Shown here one piece after another: positions 27,997 to 37,114 of a DNA stretch of 64,000 nucleotides. The number at the start of each line of letters is the position of its first letter. Positions within the stretch are counted from its first letter, which is position 1. The notes under the pieces were generated by a model. That model saw nothing but the letters and a program-made list of their open reading frames with translations. It was not told where the DNA came from and did no database searches. The position numbers were made by a program, and so were the translations under genes. Source of the stretch: Paralcaligenes sp. KSB-10 (GTDB lineage Bacteria > Pseudomonadota > Gammaproteobacteria > Burkholderiales > Burkholderiaceae_B); NCBI RefSeq assembly GCF_021266465.1, contig NZ_CP089848.1, positions 434,001-498,000 of the forward strand, in the 5' to 3' direction.

Positions 27997-29157
27997 TCAG
28001 AACGAGCGCGGCAAACCCAGCACGTGCTCGGCCACATAGGACAAAATCAGGTTAGTGGAAATCGGCGCCACTTGATAGAGGCGGGTTTCCCGGAATTTGC
28101 GTTCGATATCGTATTCGTTGGCAAAACCGAAGCCGCCGTGAAATTGCAGGCAAACGTTGGCGGCTTCCCATGAAGCGTCTGCCGCCAGCAGCTTGGCCAT
28201 ATTGGCCTGGGCTCCGCAGGGCTGGTGCGCGTCGAACAGGCGGCAGGCCTCGTAGCGCATCAGGCTGGCAGCCTCGATGTTGATCAGCGCCCGTGCGATG
28301 GGAAACTGCACGCCCTGGTTTTTTCCTATGGGGCGATCAAATACGATACGCTCTTTGGCGTAAGCCGATATCTTGTCGACGAACCAGTAGCCGTCGCCGA
28401 TGCATTCGGCGGCAATCAGGGTGCGTTCGGCGTTTAGCCCATCGAGTATGTATTTGAAGCCCATGCCTTCCTGGCCGATCAGGTTTTCCGCCGGAATTTC
28501 CAGATTGTCGAAAAACAGCTCATTGGTTTCGTGATTGACCATGTTTGGAATGGGCCGCACGGCCAGGCCTTTGCCGATGGCCTGGTGCAGATCGACGATA
28601 AAAATCGACATGCCTTCGGATTTTTTCTTGACCTGGTCGAGCGGGGTAGTGCGGGCCAGTAAAATCATCAAGTCGGAGTGCTGGATGCGCGAGATCCAGA
28701 CCTTTTGGCCATTCACCACATACCGGTCGCCTTTTTTTACCGCCATGGTTTTGATTTTTGTGGTGTCGGTGCCCGTAGTGGGCTCAGTTACTCCCATCGA
28801 TTGCAGGCGCAGCTCGCCCGTGGCGATGCGCGGCAGGTAACGTTCTTTTTGTTCTTTGGAACCATGGCGCAGCAGGGTTCCCATATTGTACATTTGGCCA
28901 TGGCAAACACCGGAATTTCCGCCCGATCGATTGATTTCTTCCATAATGACCGAGGCCTCGGTCAGGCTCAGGCCCGATCCGCCGTATTCCTGCGGAATCA
29001 ACGCAGCCAGCCAGCCGGCCTCGGTTAGCGCGTTGACGAATTCCTCGGGGTAGCCGCGCTGCTCGTCGATTTTCCGGAAGTATTCGGGAGGAAACTGGGC
29101 GCACAAATCGCGGATGGCGTCGCGGATTTCCTGGTATTGTCGGTTTGGCTCCTGCAT
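27997..29157 (-). CDS. Acyl-CoA dehydrogenase
   Basis: A 386-residue flavoprotein of the acyl-CoA dehydrogenase family. It has the N-terminal helical domain, the middle beta domain (MGVTEPTTGTDTTKIKTMAVKKGD in pieces, VNGQKVWIS), and the C-terminal helical domain (AYAKERIVFDRPIGKNQGVQF and LQFHGGFGFANEYDIERKFRE). It oxidises an acyl-CoA to the 2-enoyl-CoA, passing electrons to ETF. The chain preference cannot be told. It is the first gene of a probable operon with the MmgE/PrpD gene and is divergent from a LysR regulator. Confidence 0.92.
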   Translation of the reverse strand: MQEPNRQYQEIRDAIRDLCAQFPPEYFRKIDEQRGYPEEFVNALTEAGWLAALIPQEYGGSGLSLTEASVIMEEINRSGGNSGVCHGQMYNMGTLLRHGSKEQKERYLPRIATGELRLQSMGVTEPTTGTDTTKIKTMAVKKGDRYVVNGQKVWISRIQHSDLMILLARTTPLDQVKKKSEGMSIFIVDLHQAIGKGLAVRPIPNMVNHETNELFFDNLEIPAENLIGQEGMGFKYILDGLNAERTLIAAECIGDGYWFVDKISAYAKERIVFDRPIGKNQGVQFPIARALINIEAASLMRYEACRLFDAHQPCGAQANMAKLLAADASWEAANVCLQFHGGFGFANEYDIERKFRETRLYQVAPISTNLILSYVAEHVLGLPRSF

Positions 29158-29270
29158 TGGGGGCTATCCTGATTTCATTACAATGCTGCTACTGTGCCCG
29201 AACGCAACATGCTTGCCTATTATTGATTGCTTAAGCGGGAGTTTATTTTTTTTGAAGAAGGCTTCATTTT

Positions 29271-30191
29271 ATGGCCATGCACTTTGATTTGACCGATATG
29301 CAACTGATGGTCAATGTGGCGGGGGCCTCCAGTCTGACCAAAGGCGCCGAGCGCAGTTTTTTGTCGCTGCCCGCAGCCAGCAATCGTGTCAAAAACCTGG
29401 AAATCCATCTGGGCACGGCCTTGCTGTATCGCAATAGCCAGGGAGTGACACTGACCCCGTCGGGCGAGGCGTTCGTACGACATGCCCGCATAGTGCTGCG
29501 CCAGATCGAGCATTTGCGTGGCGATATCCAGGAGTTCGCGCGAGGCGTCAAAGGCAGTGTGCGGGTATATGCCAATACCACGGCCATGAATGAATTCATG
29601 CCGGCCGTGCTGGCGCACTATCTGGCCAATCACCCCGACGTCAATATCGAATTGCGCGAGCGTTTAAGCTACCAGGTAGTCAAGGCCGTCGCCGACGGGA
29701 CCGCCGACATCGGGGTCACCGCCCAGGCCGGCGGTGGAGAAAATGTCGAGTTCCTGCCGTATAGAACCGACAGGCTGGTACTGGTCACACGCTCGGACCA
29801 TCCATTGGCTGGGCACGATATCCTGAGTTTCGAAGAAACGCTGCGATACGATTACGTAGGCTTGTCCGAAGCGAGCGCCATTCATGCTTTCTTGCTGCAG
29901 GCCGCCGATGACATGGGGCGCGTTCTGCGCTTCAGGGTCGAAGTCAGCAACTTCGAAACGGTGTGCCGCATGATTGCCGCCCAGGTCGGGATCGGCGTAA
30001 TTCCTGAATCGGCCGCACACCGTTATGTGAAGAACCTGCGCCTTAAAATCATTACGCTCAGCGATGAATGGGCACTGCGCAAACTGCATATTTGCGTGCG
30101 GCAGTTCGACAGGTTGCCGGTCTTTGCCAAAGAGCTTGTATCGCTGCTGGTTCAGGACGCGGCCCAGCCCGCCGACGTGGCGGCTCTGTAG
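29271..30191 (+). CDS. LysR-family regulator of the acyl-CoA dehydrogenase/MmgE operon
   Basis: A 306-residue LysR protein. The N-terminal helix-turn-helix (LMVNVAGASSLTKGAERSFLS, LPAASNRVKNLEI) is followed by an effector domain (NVEFLPYRTDRLVLVTRSDH). It starts 113 bp from the divergent acyl-CoA dehydrogenase gene, so it probably controls that operon. The ATG at 29271 may be replaced by the in-frame ATG two codons later. It ends 62 bp before rdgB and is not functionally related to it. Confidence 0.88.
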   Translation: MAMHFDLTDMQLMVNVAGASSLTKGAERSFLSLPAASNRVKNLEIHLGTALLYRNSQGVTLTPSGEAFVRHARIVLRQIEHLRGDIQEFARGVKGSVRVYANTTAMNEFMPAVLAHYLANHPDVNIELRERLSYQVVKAVADGTADIGVTAQAGGGENVEFLPYRTDRLVLVTRSDHPLAGHDILSFEETLRYDYVGLSEASAIHAFLLQAADDMGRVLRFRVEVSNFETVCRMIAAQVGIGVIPESAAHRYVKNLRLKIITLSDEWALRKLHICVRQFDRLPVFAKELVSLLVQDAAQPADVAAL

Positions 30192-30253
30192 GAGCGAGCC
30201 TCGTGCCCGCTCGTTCGCCCGGGTTAAACTATGGGTTTGACGCGAATTGCCCC

Positions 30254-30853
30254 ATGCCAGATTCCAAAGTAGTACTAGCCTCCAATAACGTCGGCAAGCT
30301 CAAAGAATTTTCAGCCATTCTTGGTCAGGCGGGTCTGGTGATGGTGGCCCAAGGTGAATTGGGTGTGGCCGAAGCGGATGAACCGTTTGCCACTTTTGTC
30401 GAAAATGCCCTGGCCAAAGCCCGTCATGCAAGCCTGCATACCGGCTTGCCCGCGCTGGCCGACGATTCCGGCCTTTGCGTGGATTGCCTGGGCGGCGCAC
30501 CTGGCGTGTTTTCGGCCCGCTATGCTTTGCAAAATGGTGGTGAAAAATCCGACGCGGCCAATAACCAGCACCTGCTCCGGATGCTGGCGCCTCATAGGGA
30601 TCGCATAGCCTCTTATGTGGCAGTACTGGTGTATCTGCGTTCGGCCGATGATCCGCGGCCGATTGTCGCCGAAGGAATCTGGAAGGGCGAAGTGGTGGAT
30701 ACGCCGCAAGGCACCAATGGTTTCGGCTACGATCCGTACTTTTATTTGCCCGATCTGGGAAAAACAGCGGCGCAACTGAGTCCGGAAGAGAAAAACCAAT
30801 TCAGCCATCGCGCGCAAGCCTTGAAAAAACTGATACAAGCGCTGCGAGCCTAG
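30254..30853 (+). CDS. rdgB: dITP/XTP pyrophosphatase (RdgB/HAM1 family)
   Basis: A 199-residue house-cleaning nucleotidase that hydrolyses dITP, XTP and ITP. ATG 30254 gives the usual start MPDSKVVLASNNVGKLKEF; the longer frame overlaps the LysR gene. The family motifs are intact: SNNVGKLKEF, FVENALAKARHAS, ADDSGLCVD, APGVFSARYA, GTNGFGYDPYF and FSHRAQALKKL. It lies 75 bp before hemW, its common partner. Confidence 0.95.
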   Translation: MPDSKVVLASNNVGKLKEFSAILGQAGLVMVAQGELGVAEADEPFATFVENALAKARHASLHTGLPALADDSGLCVDCLGGAPGVFSARYALQNGGEKSDAANNQHLLRMLAPHRDRIASYVAVLVYLRSADDPRPIVAEGIWKGEVVDTPQGTNGFGYDPYFYLPDLGKTAAQLSPEEKNQFSHRAQALKKLIQALRA

Positions 30854-30928
30854 CCGATTGGCGCATGCTAGGTATCCGGTAGTAAGCTAGCGGCAATAGC
30901 CTCACCATCAACCCGTTGCGAGACCGCG

Positions 30929-32155
30929 GTGCATCCCACTTTTTCTATTGTGCCAGAAGCCAGGCCGGCCCAATCCCATGGCAAGCTGGTTACGCCTGCC
31001 AATGCAATACTGACCAGCCTGCCGCCATTGTCTTTATACGTGCATGTGCCTTGGTGTGTGCGTAAATGCCCTTATTGCGATTTCAATTCGCATGCTCTGC
31101 AGGGCGAAGTGCCCGAACAGCAGTATCTTGCCGCCTTGCGGGCCGATCTGGAACAAGCCTTGCCGCAGGTCTGGGGCCGCCAGGTCGTAACAATTTTCAT
31201 AGGCGGGGGCACGCCCAGCCTGCTCTCGGCCTCGACGATCGACCAGATGCTGGCTTTGTTTCGCGCTTATCTGAACGTCTTGCCCGACGCCGAGATAACC
31301 CTGGAAGCCAATCCGGGCACGGTGGAAGCAGGGCGCTTCGCCGAGTATGCCCGCAGCGGAATAAACCGGATTTCGCTGGGTATCCAGAGCTTTGACGATC
31401 AGGCCCTCAAGGCCCTGGGCCGCATACACGATGCCAAACAGGCTTGCGCAGCCATTGACATCGCGCAAAATGCCGTGGGCCGAGTCAATCTGGACATCAT
31501 GTACGCCTTGCCCCGGCAATCCCTGGAAGCCTGTGCCCAGGACTTGCGCCAGGCCATGTCCTTCGATACTGAACATTTGTCGCTTTATCATCTGACTCTC
31601 GAACCCAACACCGTATTTGCCAAATATCCGCCTCCAGTCCCCGACGACGATGCCAGCGCCGCCATGCAGGACTTGATCACCGAACAGACCAGCCTTCGGG
31701 GGTGGGAGCGCTACGAGGTGTCAGCCTATGCCAAGGCAGGCGCGCGCTGCCGCCATAATCTGAATTACTGGGAATTTGGCGATTATCTGGGCATAGGTCC
31801 GGGCGCGCATGGCAAACTGTCATTTCATGACAAGATCATCCGGCAGGCAAAACTCAAAAACCCGGCCTCCTGGATGGACCGGGCGCCGCGACTCGATGGC
31901 AGCCATATCGCGGAAGAGCGTACTGTCGGGAACGACGAGCTGGGATTCGAATTCATGTTGAATGCCTTGCGGCTGAAGGCGGGCGTGTCAAGCGCCAGTT
32001 TCAGTGAACGAACGGGCCTGTCGACGCTGGCCATTGCCCCGGCTGTGGGCCGCGCCGTCGCCAGAGGCCTGCTCGAATCCGATCCTGTACGATTGCAGGC
32101 TACCGCCCTGGGCTGGCAGTTTTTAAACGATTTGCAAGCCGAGTTTTTAGAGTAA
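30929..32155 (+). CDS. hemW: Radical SAM protein HemW (heme chaperone, CPO-III-like)
   Basis: A 408-residue radical SAM protein with the cluster motif CVRKCPYC, VTIFIGGGTPSLL, EANPGTVE, GINRISLGIQSF and a C-terminal HemN-type domain (LGIGPGAHG, FEFMLNALRLKAGV). It matches HemW rather than true HemN: the motif is CxxxCxxC without the extra C of CxxxCxxCxC. HemW inserts heme into respiratory enzymes. The N-terminus has about 30 residues before LPPLSLYVHVPWC and the true start may be internal. It follows rdgB. Confidence 0.94.
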   Translation: MHPTFSIVPEARPAQSHGKLVTPANAILTSLPPLSLYVHVPWCVRKCPYCDFNSHALQGEVPEQQYLAALRADLEQALPQVWGRQVVTIFIGGGTPSLLSASTIDQMLALFRAYLNVLPDAEITLEANPGTVEAGRFAEYARSGINRISLGIQSFDDQALKALGRIHDAKQACAAIDIAQNAVGRVNLDIMYALPRQSLEACAQDLRQAMSFDTEHLSLYHLTLEPNTVFAKYPPPVPDDDASAAMQDLITEQTSLRGWERYEVSAYAKAGARCRHNLNYWEFGDYLGIGPGAHGKLSFHDKIIRQAKLKNPASWMDRAPRLDGSHIAEERTVGNDELGFEFMLNALRLKAGVSSASFSERTGLSTLAIAPAVGRAVARGLLESDPVRLQATALGWQFLNDLQAEFLE

Positions 32156-32187
32156 TGCCCAATTCCGGGCGTTTATGCACTATAATT

Positions 32188-32203
32188 TGCACCATTATGG
32201 TGC
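32188..32203. promoter_or_regulatory. NtrC binding palindrome upstream of glnA
   Basis: TGCACC-ATTA-TGGTGC is a perfect palindrome matching the NtrC consensus TGCACC-N4-TGGTGCA. A weaker half (TGCAC at 32176) and a TATAAT hexamer (32181-32186) lie just upstream, so NtrC may also cover a sigma-70 promoter here, as at E. coli glnAp1. It is 74-89 bp before the sigma-54 elements. Confidence 0.85.
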
Positions 32204-32276
32204 GTTATTTCTGTTTGTCTGAAATAAACCGAATCTTCAATGTTCAAGTAATTGAATCCCCAAGGATTCGAAAGCC

Positions 32277-32291
32277 TGGCACGATTTTTGC
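32277..32291 (+). promoter_or_regulatory. Sigma-54 (-24/-12) promoter of glnA
   Basis: TGGCAC-GATTT-TTGC matches the RpoN consensus TGGCAC-N5-TTGC at every position, with the invariant GG and GC separated by 10 bp. It lies 58 bp before the glnA ATG. A small palindrome GAATCC-CCAA-GGATTC (32254-32269) lies just upstream. The glnA SD AGGAG follows at 32339. Confidence 0.92.
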
Positions 32292-32348
32292 TTTACATCC
32301 TCTGACCACTCAAAATTGGTTTGACCTATTATTTGCTCAGGAGCCCAT

Positions 32349-33761
32349 ATGTCCACCGCAGAAGAAGTTGTTACGCTCATCAAAGAACGCGAAGTCGCTT
32401 TTGTTGATTTTCGTTTTACCGATACCTTGGGACGCGAGCATCATCTCACCGCGCCGGGCCATACGGTGGACGAGGACAAAATGGAAACCGGGCAAGCCTT
32501 CGATGGGTCGTCCCTGCCAGGCTGGAAGGGGATTGAAGCGTCGGACATGCTCCTGATCCCCGATCCCAAGTCGGCCCGCATGGACCCATTTCGCGAAGAG
32601 ACGACGCTGATTCTGACTTGCGACGTTGTCGAGCCTTCGGATCTGAAAGGCTACGACCGCGATCCGCGCTCCCTGGCCAAGCGGGCAGAAGCCTATCTCA
32701 AATCCAGCGGCTTGGGCGATACTGCCTATTTTGGCCCGGAACCCGAGTTTTTCGTTTTTGACGCCATTACCTGGAACACCGACATGTCGGGCTGTTTCGT
32801 CAAGATCAAATCCGAAGAAGCCCCCTGGTCGAGCGGCCTGGACATGGACGGCGGAAATCTGGGGCATCGCCCCGGCATCAAAGGTGGTTACGTACCGGTC
32901 CCCCCCGTCGACTCCTTTCACGACATGCGCTCGGAAATGTGCCTGCTGCTGGAACAGCAGGGCGTGCCGGTGGAAGTGCATCATCACGAAGTGGCGGCTC
33001 CCGGCCAACTCGAAATCGGCACCAAATTCAGCACTCTGGTCGAACGCGCGGACTGGAACCAGATCCTGAAATACACGATACACAATGTGGCGCACGTATA
33101 CGGCAAAACCGCCACGTTCATGCCCAAGCCTATCGTCGGCGACAACGGTTCGGGCATGCATGTGCACCAATCCATCTGGAAAGACGGCCAGAACCTGTTC
33201 GCGGGTAATGGTTATGCCGGTTTGTCCGAGTTCGCTCTGTATTACATAGGCGGCATCATCAAGCACGCCCGCGCGCTCAATGCCTTGACCAATCCGGGTA
33301 CGAATTCGTACAAGCGATTGGTGCCTCATTACGAAGCACCGGTCAAGCTGGCGTATTCCGCGCGCAATCGCTCGGCCTCGATACGCATTCCCTATGTCGG
33401 CAATCCCAAGGGCCGCCGCGTCGAAGCGCGCTTCCCCGATCCGCTGGCCAATCCTTATCTCGCCTTCTCTGCATTGATGATGGCCGGCCTGGATGGCGTG
33501 CAGAACAAAATCCACCCTGGCGATCCGGCAGACAAAAATCTGTACGATTTGCCGCCCGAGGAAGATGCAAAGATTCCAACGGTATGCTCGTCGCTGGAAG
33601 AAGCCGTCAACGCCCTGGACCGCGATCGCGAGTTCCTGACGCGCGGCGGAGTGTTCAGCAACGACATGCTCGACGCATATATTGAACTCAAGATGGGCGA
33701 GATCACGCGCTTGCGCATGACCACTCACCCTGTCGAGTTCGATATGTACTACAGTCTGTAG
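32349..33761 (+). CDS. glnA: Glutamine synthetase type I (GSI-beta)
   Basis: A 470-residue cytoplasmic enzyme making glutamine from glutamate, ammonia and ATP, active as a dodecamer. The signatures are complete: [17 protein letters not shown], the metal-binding [43 protein letters not shown] and the adenylylation site NLYDLPPEE with Tyr399. The beta-type adenylylation site implies control by GlnE. First gene of a nitrogen-control operon with glnL and glnG, behind the sigma-54 promoter and NtrC site. Confidence 0.98.
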   Translation: MSTAEEVVTLIKEREVAFVDFRFTDTLGREHHLTAPGHTVDEDKMETGQAFDGSSLPGWKGIEASDMLLIPDPKSARMDPFREETTLILTCDVVEPSDLKGYDRDPRSLAKRAEAYLKSSGLGDTAYFGPEPEFFVFDAITWNTDMSGCFVKIKSEEAPWSSGLDMDGGNLGHRPGIKGGYVPVPPVDSFHDMRSEMCLLLEQQGVPVEVHHHEVAAPGQLEIGTKFSTLVERADWNQILKYTIHNVAHVYGKTATFMPKPIVGDNGSGMHVHQSIWKDGQNLFAGNGYAGLSEFALYYIGGIIKHARALNALTNPGTNSYKRLVPHYEAPVKLAYSARNRSASIRIPYVGNPKGRRVEARFPDPLANPYLAFSALMMAGLDGVQNKIHPGDPADKNLYDLPPEEDAKIPTVCSSLEEAVNALDRDREFLTRGGVFSNDMLDAYIELKMGEITRLRMTTHPVEFDMYYSL

Positions 33762-33770
33762 GCGTTCAGT

Positions 33771-33794
33771 GGCCGGATGCCAGTGCACCCGGCC
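33771..33794 (+). terminator. Intercistronic hairpin between glnA and glnL
   Basis: GGCCGG and CCGGCC pair around a 12-nt loop just past the glnA stop. There is no T-run. In enteric bacteria an attenuating terminator in this position lowers ntrBC relative to glnA; the same role here is inference. The hairpin covers the first possible glnL ATG (33777). Confidence 0.4.
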
Positions 33795-33809
33795 TGCGAG
33801 GCGCACTAT

Positions 33810-34865
33810 ATGGACATAGCAAGCTACGACTTATTGGCCACAGCCGTAGTGCTTCTCGATGAGCATGGACGGGTGGCTCATGTCAACGCAGCCGCCGAAG
33901 AACTATTCGGATTGTCGCGCAGGCAACTGAGTGGTGTTTTCGGCCATGCCCTTTTTAATAATGCCGATGCCGCGCTGAAGGCGCGCTTCGGCGAGGCTAT
34001 CCAGGGCAAGTTCGGTGTGTTGCGCCAGGATCTTTCAATCAACCGCCCGGGAACCTCCATACCGGTCAGCCTGACCCTGGTGCATTTACAGCAGCAGGAC
34101 TGGGCGGCATTGCTCGAAGTGCGGGAGCTCGAACATCATGTCCTGCTCGAGCGCAATCGGCATCTTAGCCAGGAGCTCGATGTGCAACGCGAATCGCTGC
34201 GCAACCTGGCGCACGAGGTCAAAAACCCCTTGGGCGGAATTCGCGGCGGGGCGCAGTTGCTGGAGGCCGAGCTTGGCGACGAATCGTTGCGCGAATACAC
34301 GCAAGTGATCATGGCCGAGGCCGATCGTCTGACCAGTCTGGTTGATCGCCTCATCATTCCACAGGGTGCGTCGCTGAACAGGGCGCGTTTCAATATTCAT
34401 GAAATTTGCGAGCGCGTTTATACCCTGGCGCGTGCCGAATACGGGTCGAAAATAGAAATTGTGCGCGATTACGATGCATCGGCCCCCGAGCTCATGGGCG
34501 ACCTGGAACGTTTATTGCAGGCCCTGTTGAATATGGTGCGCAATGCAGCGCAGGCACTCACGGAAAGTACGGCTGCGAGTGCACCCAAACTGGTTTTACG
34601 CACCCGCATCGGCCGTCAGCTGATGTTGGCCACGCAACCGGTCAAAATGGGTATCGTGGTCTCGGTTATCGACAATGGGCCTGGTGTGCCCGTCGATTTG
34701 CATGACAAGATTTTTCATCCTCTGGTAACGGGTCGAGCCAGCGGCACCGGCCTGGGCTTGAGTCTGGCCCAGGAATTTGTACAGCAGCATGGCGGCGTGA
34801 TTGAATTCGACTCGACTGCGGGCCATACGGAATTTCGCATGATATTGCCTTTGGAGCTGCCATGA
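33810..34865 (+). CDS. glnL: Nitrogen regulation sensor kinase NtrB
   Basis: A 351-residue soluble histidine kinase/phosphatase that controls NtrC under PII influence. It has an N-terminal PAS domain (ASYDLLATAVVLLDEHGRVAHVN), the H box NLAHEVKNPLGGIRGGAQLL with H135, the N box LNMVRNAAQAL and the G boxes DNGPGVP and GTGLGLSL. ATG 33810 (MDIASYDLL) was chosen because the upstream in-frame ATG 33777 lies in a hairpin and lacks a ribosome-binding site; the longer form would be 362 residues. Its stop overlaps the ntrC start. Confidence 0.94.
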   Translation: MDIASYDLLATAVVLLDEHGRVAHVNAAAEELFGLSRRQLSGVFGHALFNNADAALKARFGEAIQGKFGVLRQDLSINRPGTSIPVSLTLVHLQQQDWAALLEVRELEHHVLLERNRHLSQELDVQRESLRNLAHEVKNPLGGIRGGAQLLEAELGDESLREYTQVIMAEADRLTSLVDRLIIPQGASLNRARFNIHEICERVYTLARAEYGSKIEIVRDYDASAPELMGDLERLLQALLNMVRNAAQALTESTAASAPKLVLRTRIGRQLMLATQPVKMGIVVSVIDNGPGVPVDLHDKIFHPLVTGRASGTGLGLSLAQEFVQQHGGVIEFDSTAGHTEFRMILPLELP

Positions 34866-36301
34866 AGCCCGTCTGGATTGTCGATGACGATCAAAGCATA
34901 CGCTGGGTGCTCGAAAAGGCGCTGGCCCGCGCCTCGATTGACGCTCAAAGCTTTACCTCGGCGGCGGCGGTGCTCGAGGCCCTCAAAGATGCCACGCCGG
35001 CTGTGCTGGTGACCGATGTGCGCATGCCCGGGCAGGATGGCCTGAGCCTGCTGCAGGCCATCAAACAGCGGCACCCCGGTCTGGCGGTGATAGTCATGAC
35101 CGCTTTCACCGATCTGGACAGCACCGTATCGGCATTTCAGAAGGGGGCTTTCGATTACCTAGCCAAACCTTTCGATGTCAACGAGGCCGTCGCCCTGATT
35201 CGGCGCGCCGCACAGGAGCAAGATCCGCAAGATCAGGCGCAACAAAGTGCCAGCGGGTCGGCCATGCTGCAATCCTCGTCGCTGGCCATGCAGGAGGTGT
35301 TTCGCGCGATCGGACGTCTGGCGACGTCGCGCGCAACAGTGCTTATAACGGGGGAATCGGGGACAGGCAAAGAGTTGATAGCACGTGCCTTGCATACGCA
35401 TAGCGCCCGGGCCGATGGTCCGTTCATAGCGCTTAATGCGGCAGCGATACCACGCGATTTACTGGAAGCCGAACTGTTCGGCCATGAGCGCGGCGCTTTT
35501 ACCGGCGCTACGAATCTGCGGCGCGGGCGTTTTGAAGCCGCGCATGGCGGCACCCTGTTCCTGGACGAAATCGGCGATATGCCGCTGGAGTTGCAGACTC
35601 GCCTGTTGCGAGTCCTGGCCGAAGGAAGTTTTTATCGGGTTGGCGGGTCCCAGGCCGTGACGGTCGATGTCCGCATCGTCGCCGCCACGCATCAGCCTCT
35701 GGAGCAACGAGTAGCACAGGGGCAGTTTCGCGAAGATCTGTTCCATCGCCTGAACGTAATCCGCCTGCGTTTGCCGCCGCTGCGCGAACGCAAGGAAGAC
35801 ATTCCCGCCCTGGCGCAGCTTTTTCTGGAAAACAGCGCCCGCAGCCTGGGTGTGCCGGTGCGGCGCCTGACGCCTGAAGCCTTGCGGGCCCTGATGGCCT
35901 TCGATTATCCGGGCAATATCCGGCAGCTTGAAAATTTTTGCCACTGGCTGTCAGTCATGTCCGCCAGCCAACTGGTGAATACGGACGATCTTCCTCCGGA
36001 AATCGGTGCGCCGGCGGCCACGCCTATTGCCTTGATTTCGGCCGGCCACCCTCACACGGAAGAGCCCGTCGCGGCGCAAGGGCCGGATTGGACTGCGATG
36101 CTGGCAAAGCAGGTGAAGGAAAAGCTCGTTCAAGGCGAGCCCGCCATCATGAGTACCCTGACGCGCGACTTCGAGCGCGTGTTATTGCGTATTGCGCTTG
36201 GCCATAGCCATGGAAAACGCGTTGAAGCGGCACAAAGGCTGGGAATCGGGCGCAACACCCTGACACGAAAATGCCAGGAACTGGGCCTGGACGACGAATA
36301 G
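34862..36301 (+). CDS. glnG: Nitrogen regulation response regulator NtrC
   Basis: A 479-residue sigma-54 activator. The receiver domain has D52 in VLVTDVRMPGQDG; the AAA+ domain has Walker A GESGTGKE, the sigma-54-contact loop GAFTGA and a Walker B-type LFLDEIGDM; the C-terminal Fis-type HTH is RVEAAQRLGIGRNTLTRKCQ. It binds the palindrome before glnA and turns on nitrogen-scavenging genes. The ATG overlaps the glnL TGA by ATGA. It converges on fbpC with 26 bp between. Confidence 0.97.
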   Translation: MKPVWIVDDDQSIRWVLEKALARASIDAQSFTSAAAVLEALKDATPAVLVTDVRMPGQDGLSLLQAIKQRHPGLAVIVMTAFTDLDSTVSAFQKGAFDYLAKPFDVNEAVALIRRAAQEQDPQDQAQQSASGSAMLQSSSLAMQEVFRAIGRLATSRATVLITGESGTGKELIARALHTHSARADGPFIALNAAAIPRDLLEAELFGHERGAFTGATNLRRGRFEAAHGGTLFLDEIGDMPLELQTRLLRVLAEGSFYRVGGSQAVTVDVRIVAATHQPLEQRVAQGQFREDLFHRLNVIRLRLPPLRERKEDIPALAQLFLENSARSLGVPVRRLTPEALRALMAFDYPGNIRQLENFCHWLSVMSASQLVNTDDLPPEIGAPAATPIALISAGHPHTEEPVAAQGPDWTAMLAKQVKEKLVQGEPAIMSTLTRDFERVLLRIALGHSHGKRVEAAQRLGIGRNTLTRKCQELGLDDE

Positions 36302-36327
36302 GCTTTGCGGAAAAGGCCCGCTCGAAT

Positions 36328-37110
36328 TTAATTGTTTTCGCCGCGCAGGCGGGCCTGAGCGCGTTGCGTCATCAGTGCCTCGCGTCCGATGAAATCGGCG
36401 ACAAATGAATTGGCCGGTTGATGATGCAGCGCGTAGGGTGTGTCCCATTGGTCGATTTTCCCGACCCGCATGACCCCGATCCGATCCGCTATGGCGAACG
36501 CTTCAGCCTGGTTATGGGTCACGAGCAAGGCGGTATGGCCAGTATTTTTCAGAATGTCGCGCACCTCGAAGGCCAGGCGCTCCCGAGTATCTATGTCCAG
36601 ATTGGAAAATGGCTCATCGAGCAGCAGCAGGTCAGGCTCGGGAGCCAGCGCGCGAGCCAGTGCGACACGCTGCTGCTGTCCGCCGGACAGCTCGTGCGGG
36701 TAGCGCCGGGCGCAGCCCGTCAGCCCTACCAGCGTCAATAGTTCGTCTATGCGCCGCGCGCGGTGGGTTTTATTTTGGCGGCGCAGGCCAAATGCGATAT
36801 TTTTTTCCACATTCAAGTGAGGAAACAGGGCGTAATCCTGGAACATCATGCCGACGCGGCGATATTCAGGCTCAATCTGGTATTCGGTGGACGACAATAT
36901 CGTGTCACCCAGGCGTATGGAGCCGGCGCGGACCGGCTCGAAGCCGGCAATTGCCCGCAATACCGTAGTCTTGCCGCAGCCCGACGCCCCCAACAGGCAG
37001 CCGATGTGGCCGCGCCCCAGGCTTAAGAACAGTTTGTCGACGACGGGCAAACCTCCATCAGGAGTATCGTAATACAAAGAAATTCCATTTAATTCAAGGA
37101 ATTCAGGCAT
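36328..37110 (-). CDS. fbpC: Ferric iron ABC transporter, ATP-binding protein
   Basis: A 260-residue ABC ATPase. Walker A GASGCGKTT, Q-loop MMFQDYALFPHL, signature LSGGQQQRVALARAL, Walker B LLLLDEPFSNLD and the switch H in LVTHNQAEAF are all present. ATG 37110 (MPEFLELNGISLYY) was chosen; the ORF extends upstream but overlaps fbpB. It lacks the long C-terminal TOBE region of some FbpC proteins. Third gene of fbpABC, 4 bp after the permease. Confidence 0.93.
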   Translation of the reverse strand: MPEFLELNGISLYYDTPDGGLPVVDKLFLSLGRGHIGCLLGASGCGKTTVLRAIAGFEPVRAGSIRLGDTILSSTEYQIEPEYRRVGMMFQDYALFPHLNVEKNIAFGLRRQNKTHRARRIDELLTLVGLTGCARRYPHELSGGQQQRVALARALAPEPDLLLLDEPFSNLDIDTRERLAFEVRDILKNTGHTALLVTHNQAEAFAIADRIGVMRVGKIDQWDTPYALHHQPANSFVADFIGREALMTQRAQARLRGENN

Positions 37111-37114
37111 AAAA

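Noticed and set aside
32337-33806. A 489-residue open frame antisense to glnA
   Set aside because: Shadow of a highly biased, conserved gene; no recognisable motif and no ribosome-binding site.
36314-36356. AGGCCCGC/GCGGGCCT inverted repeat as a glnG/fbpC terminator
   Set aside because: The 27-nt loop and lack of a T-run make it weak, and it extends into the fbpC coding end. Too little support to list as a terminator.
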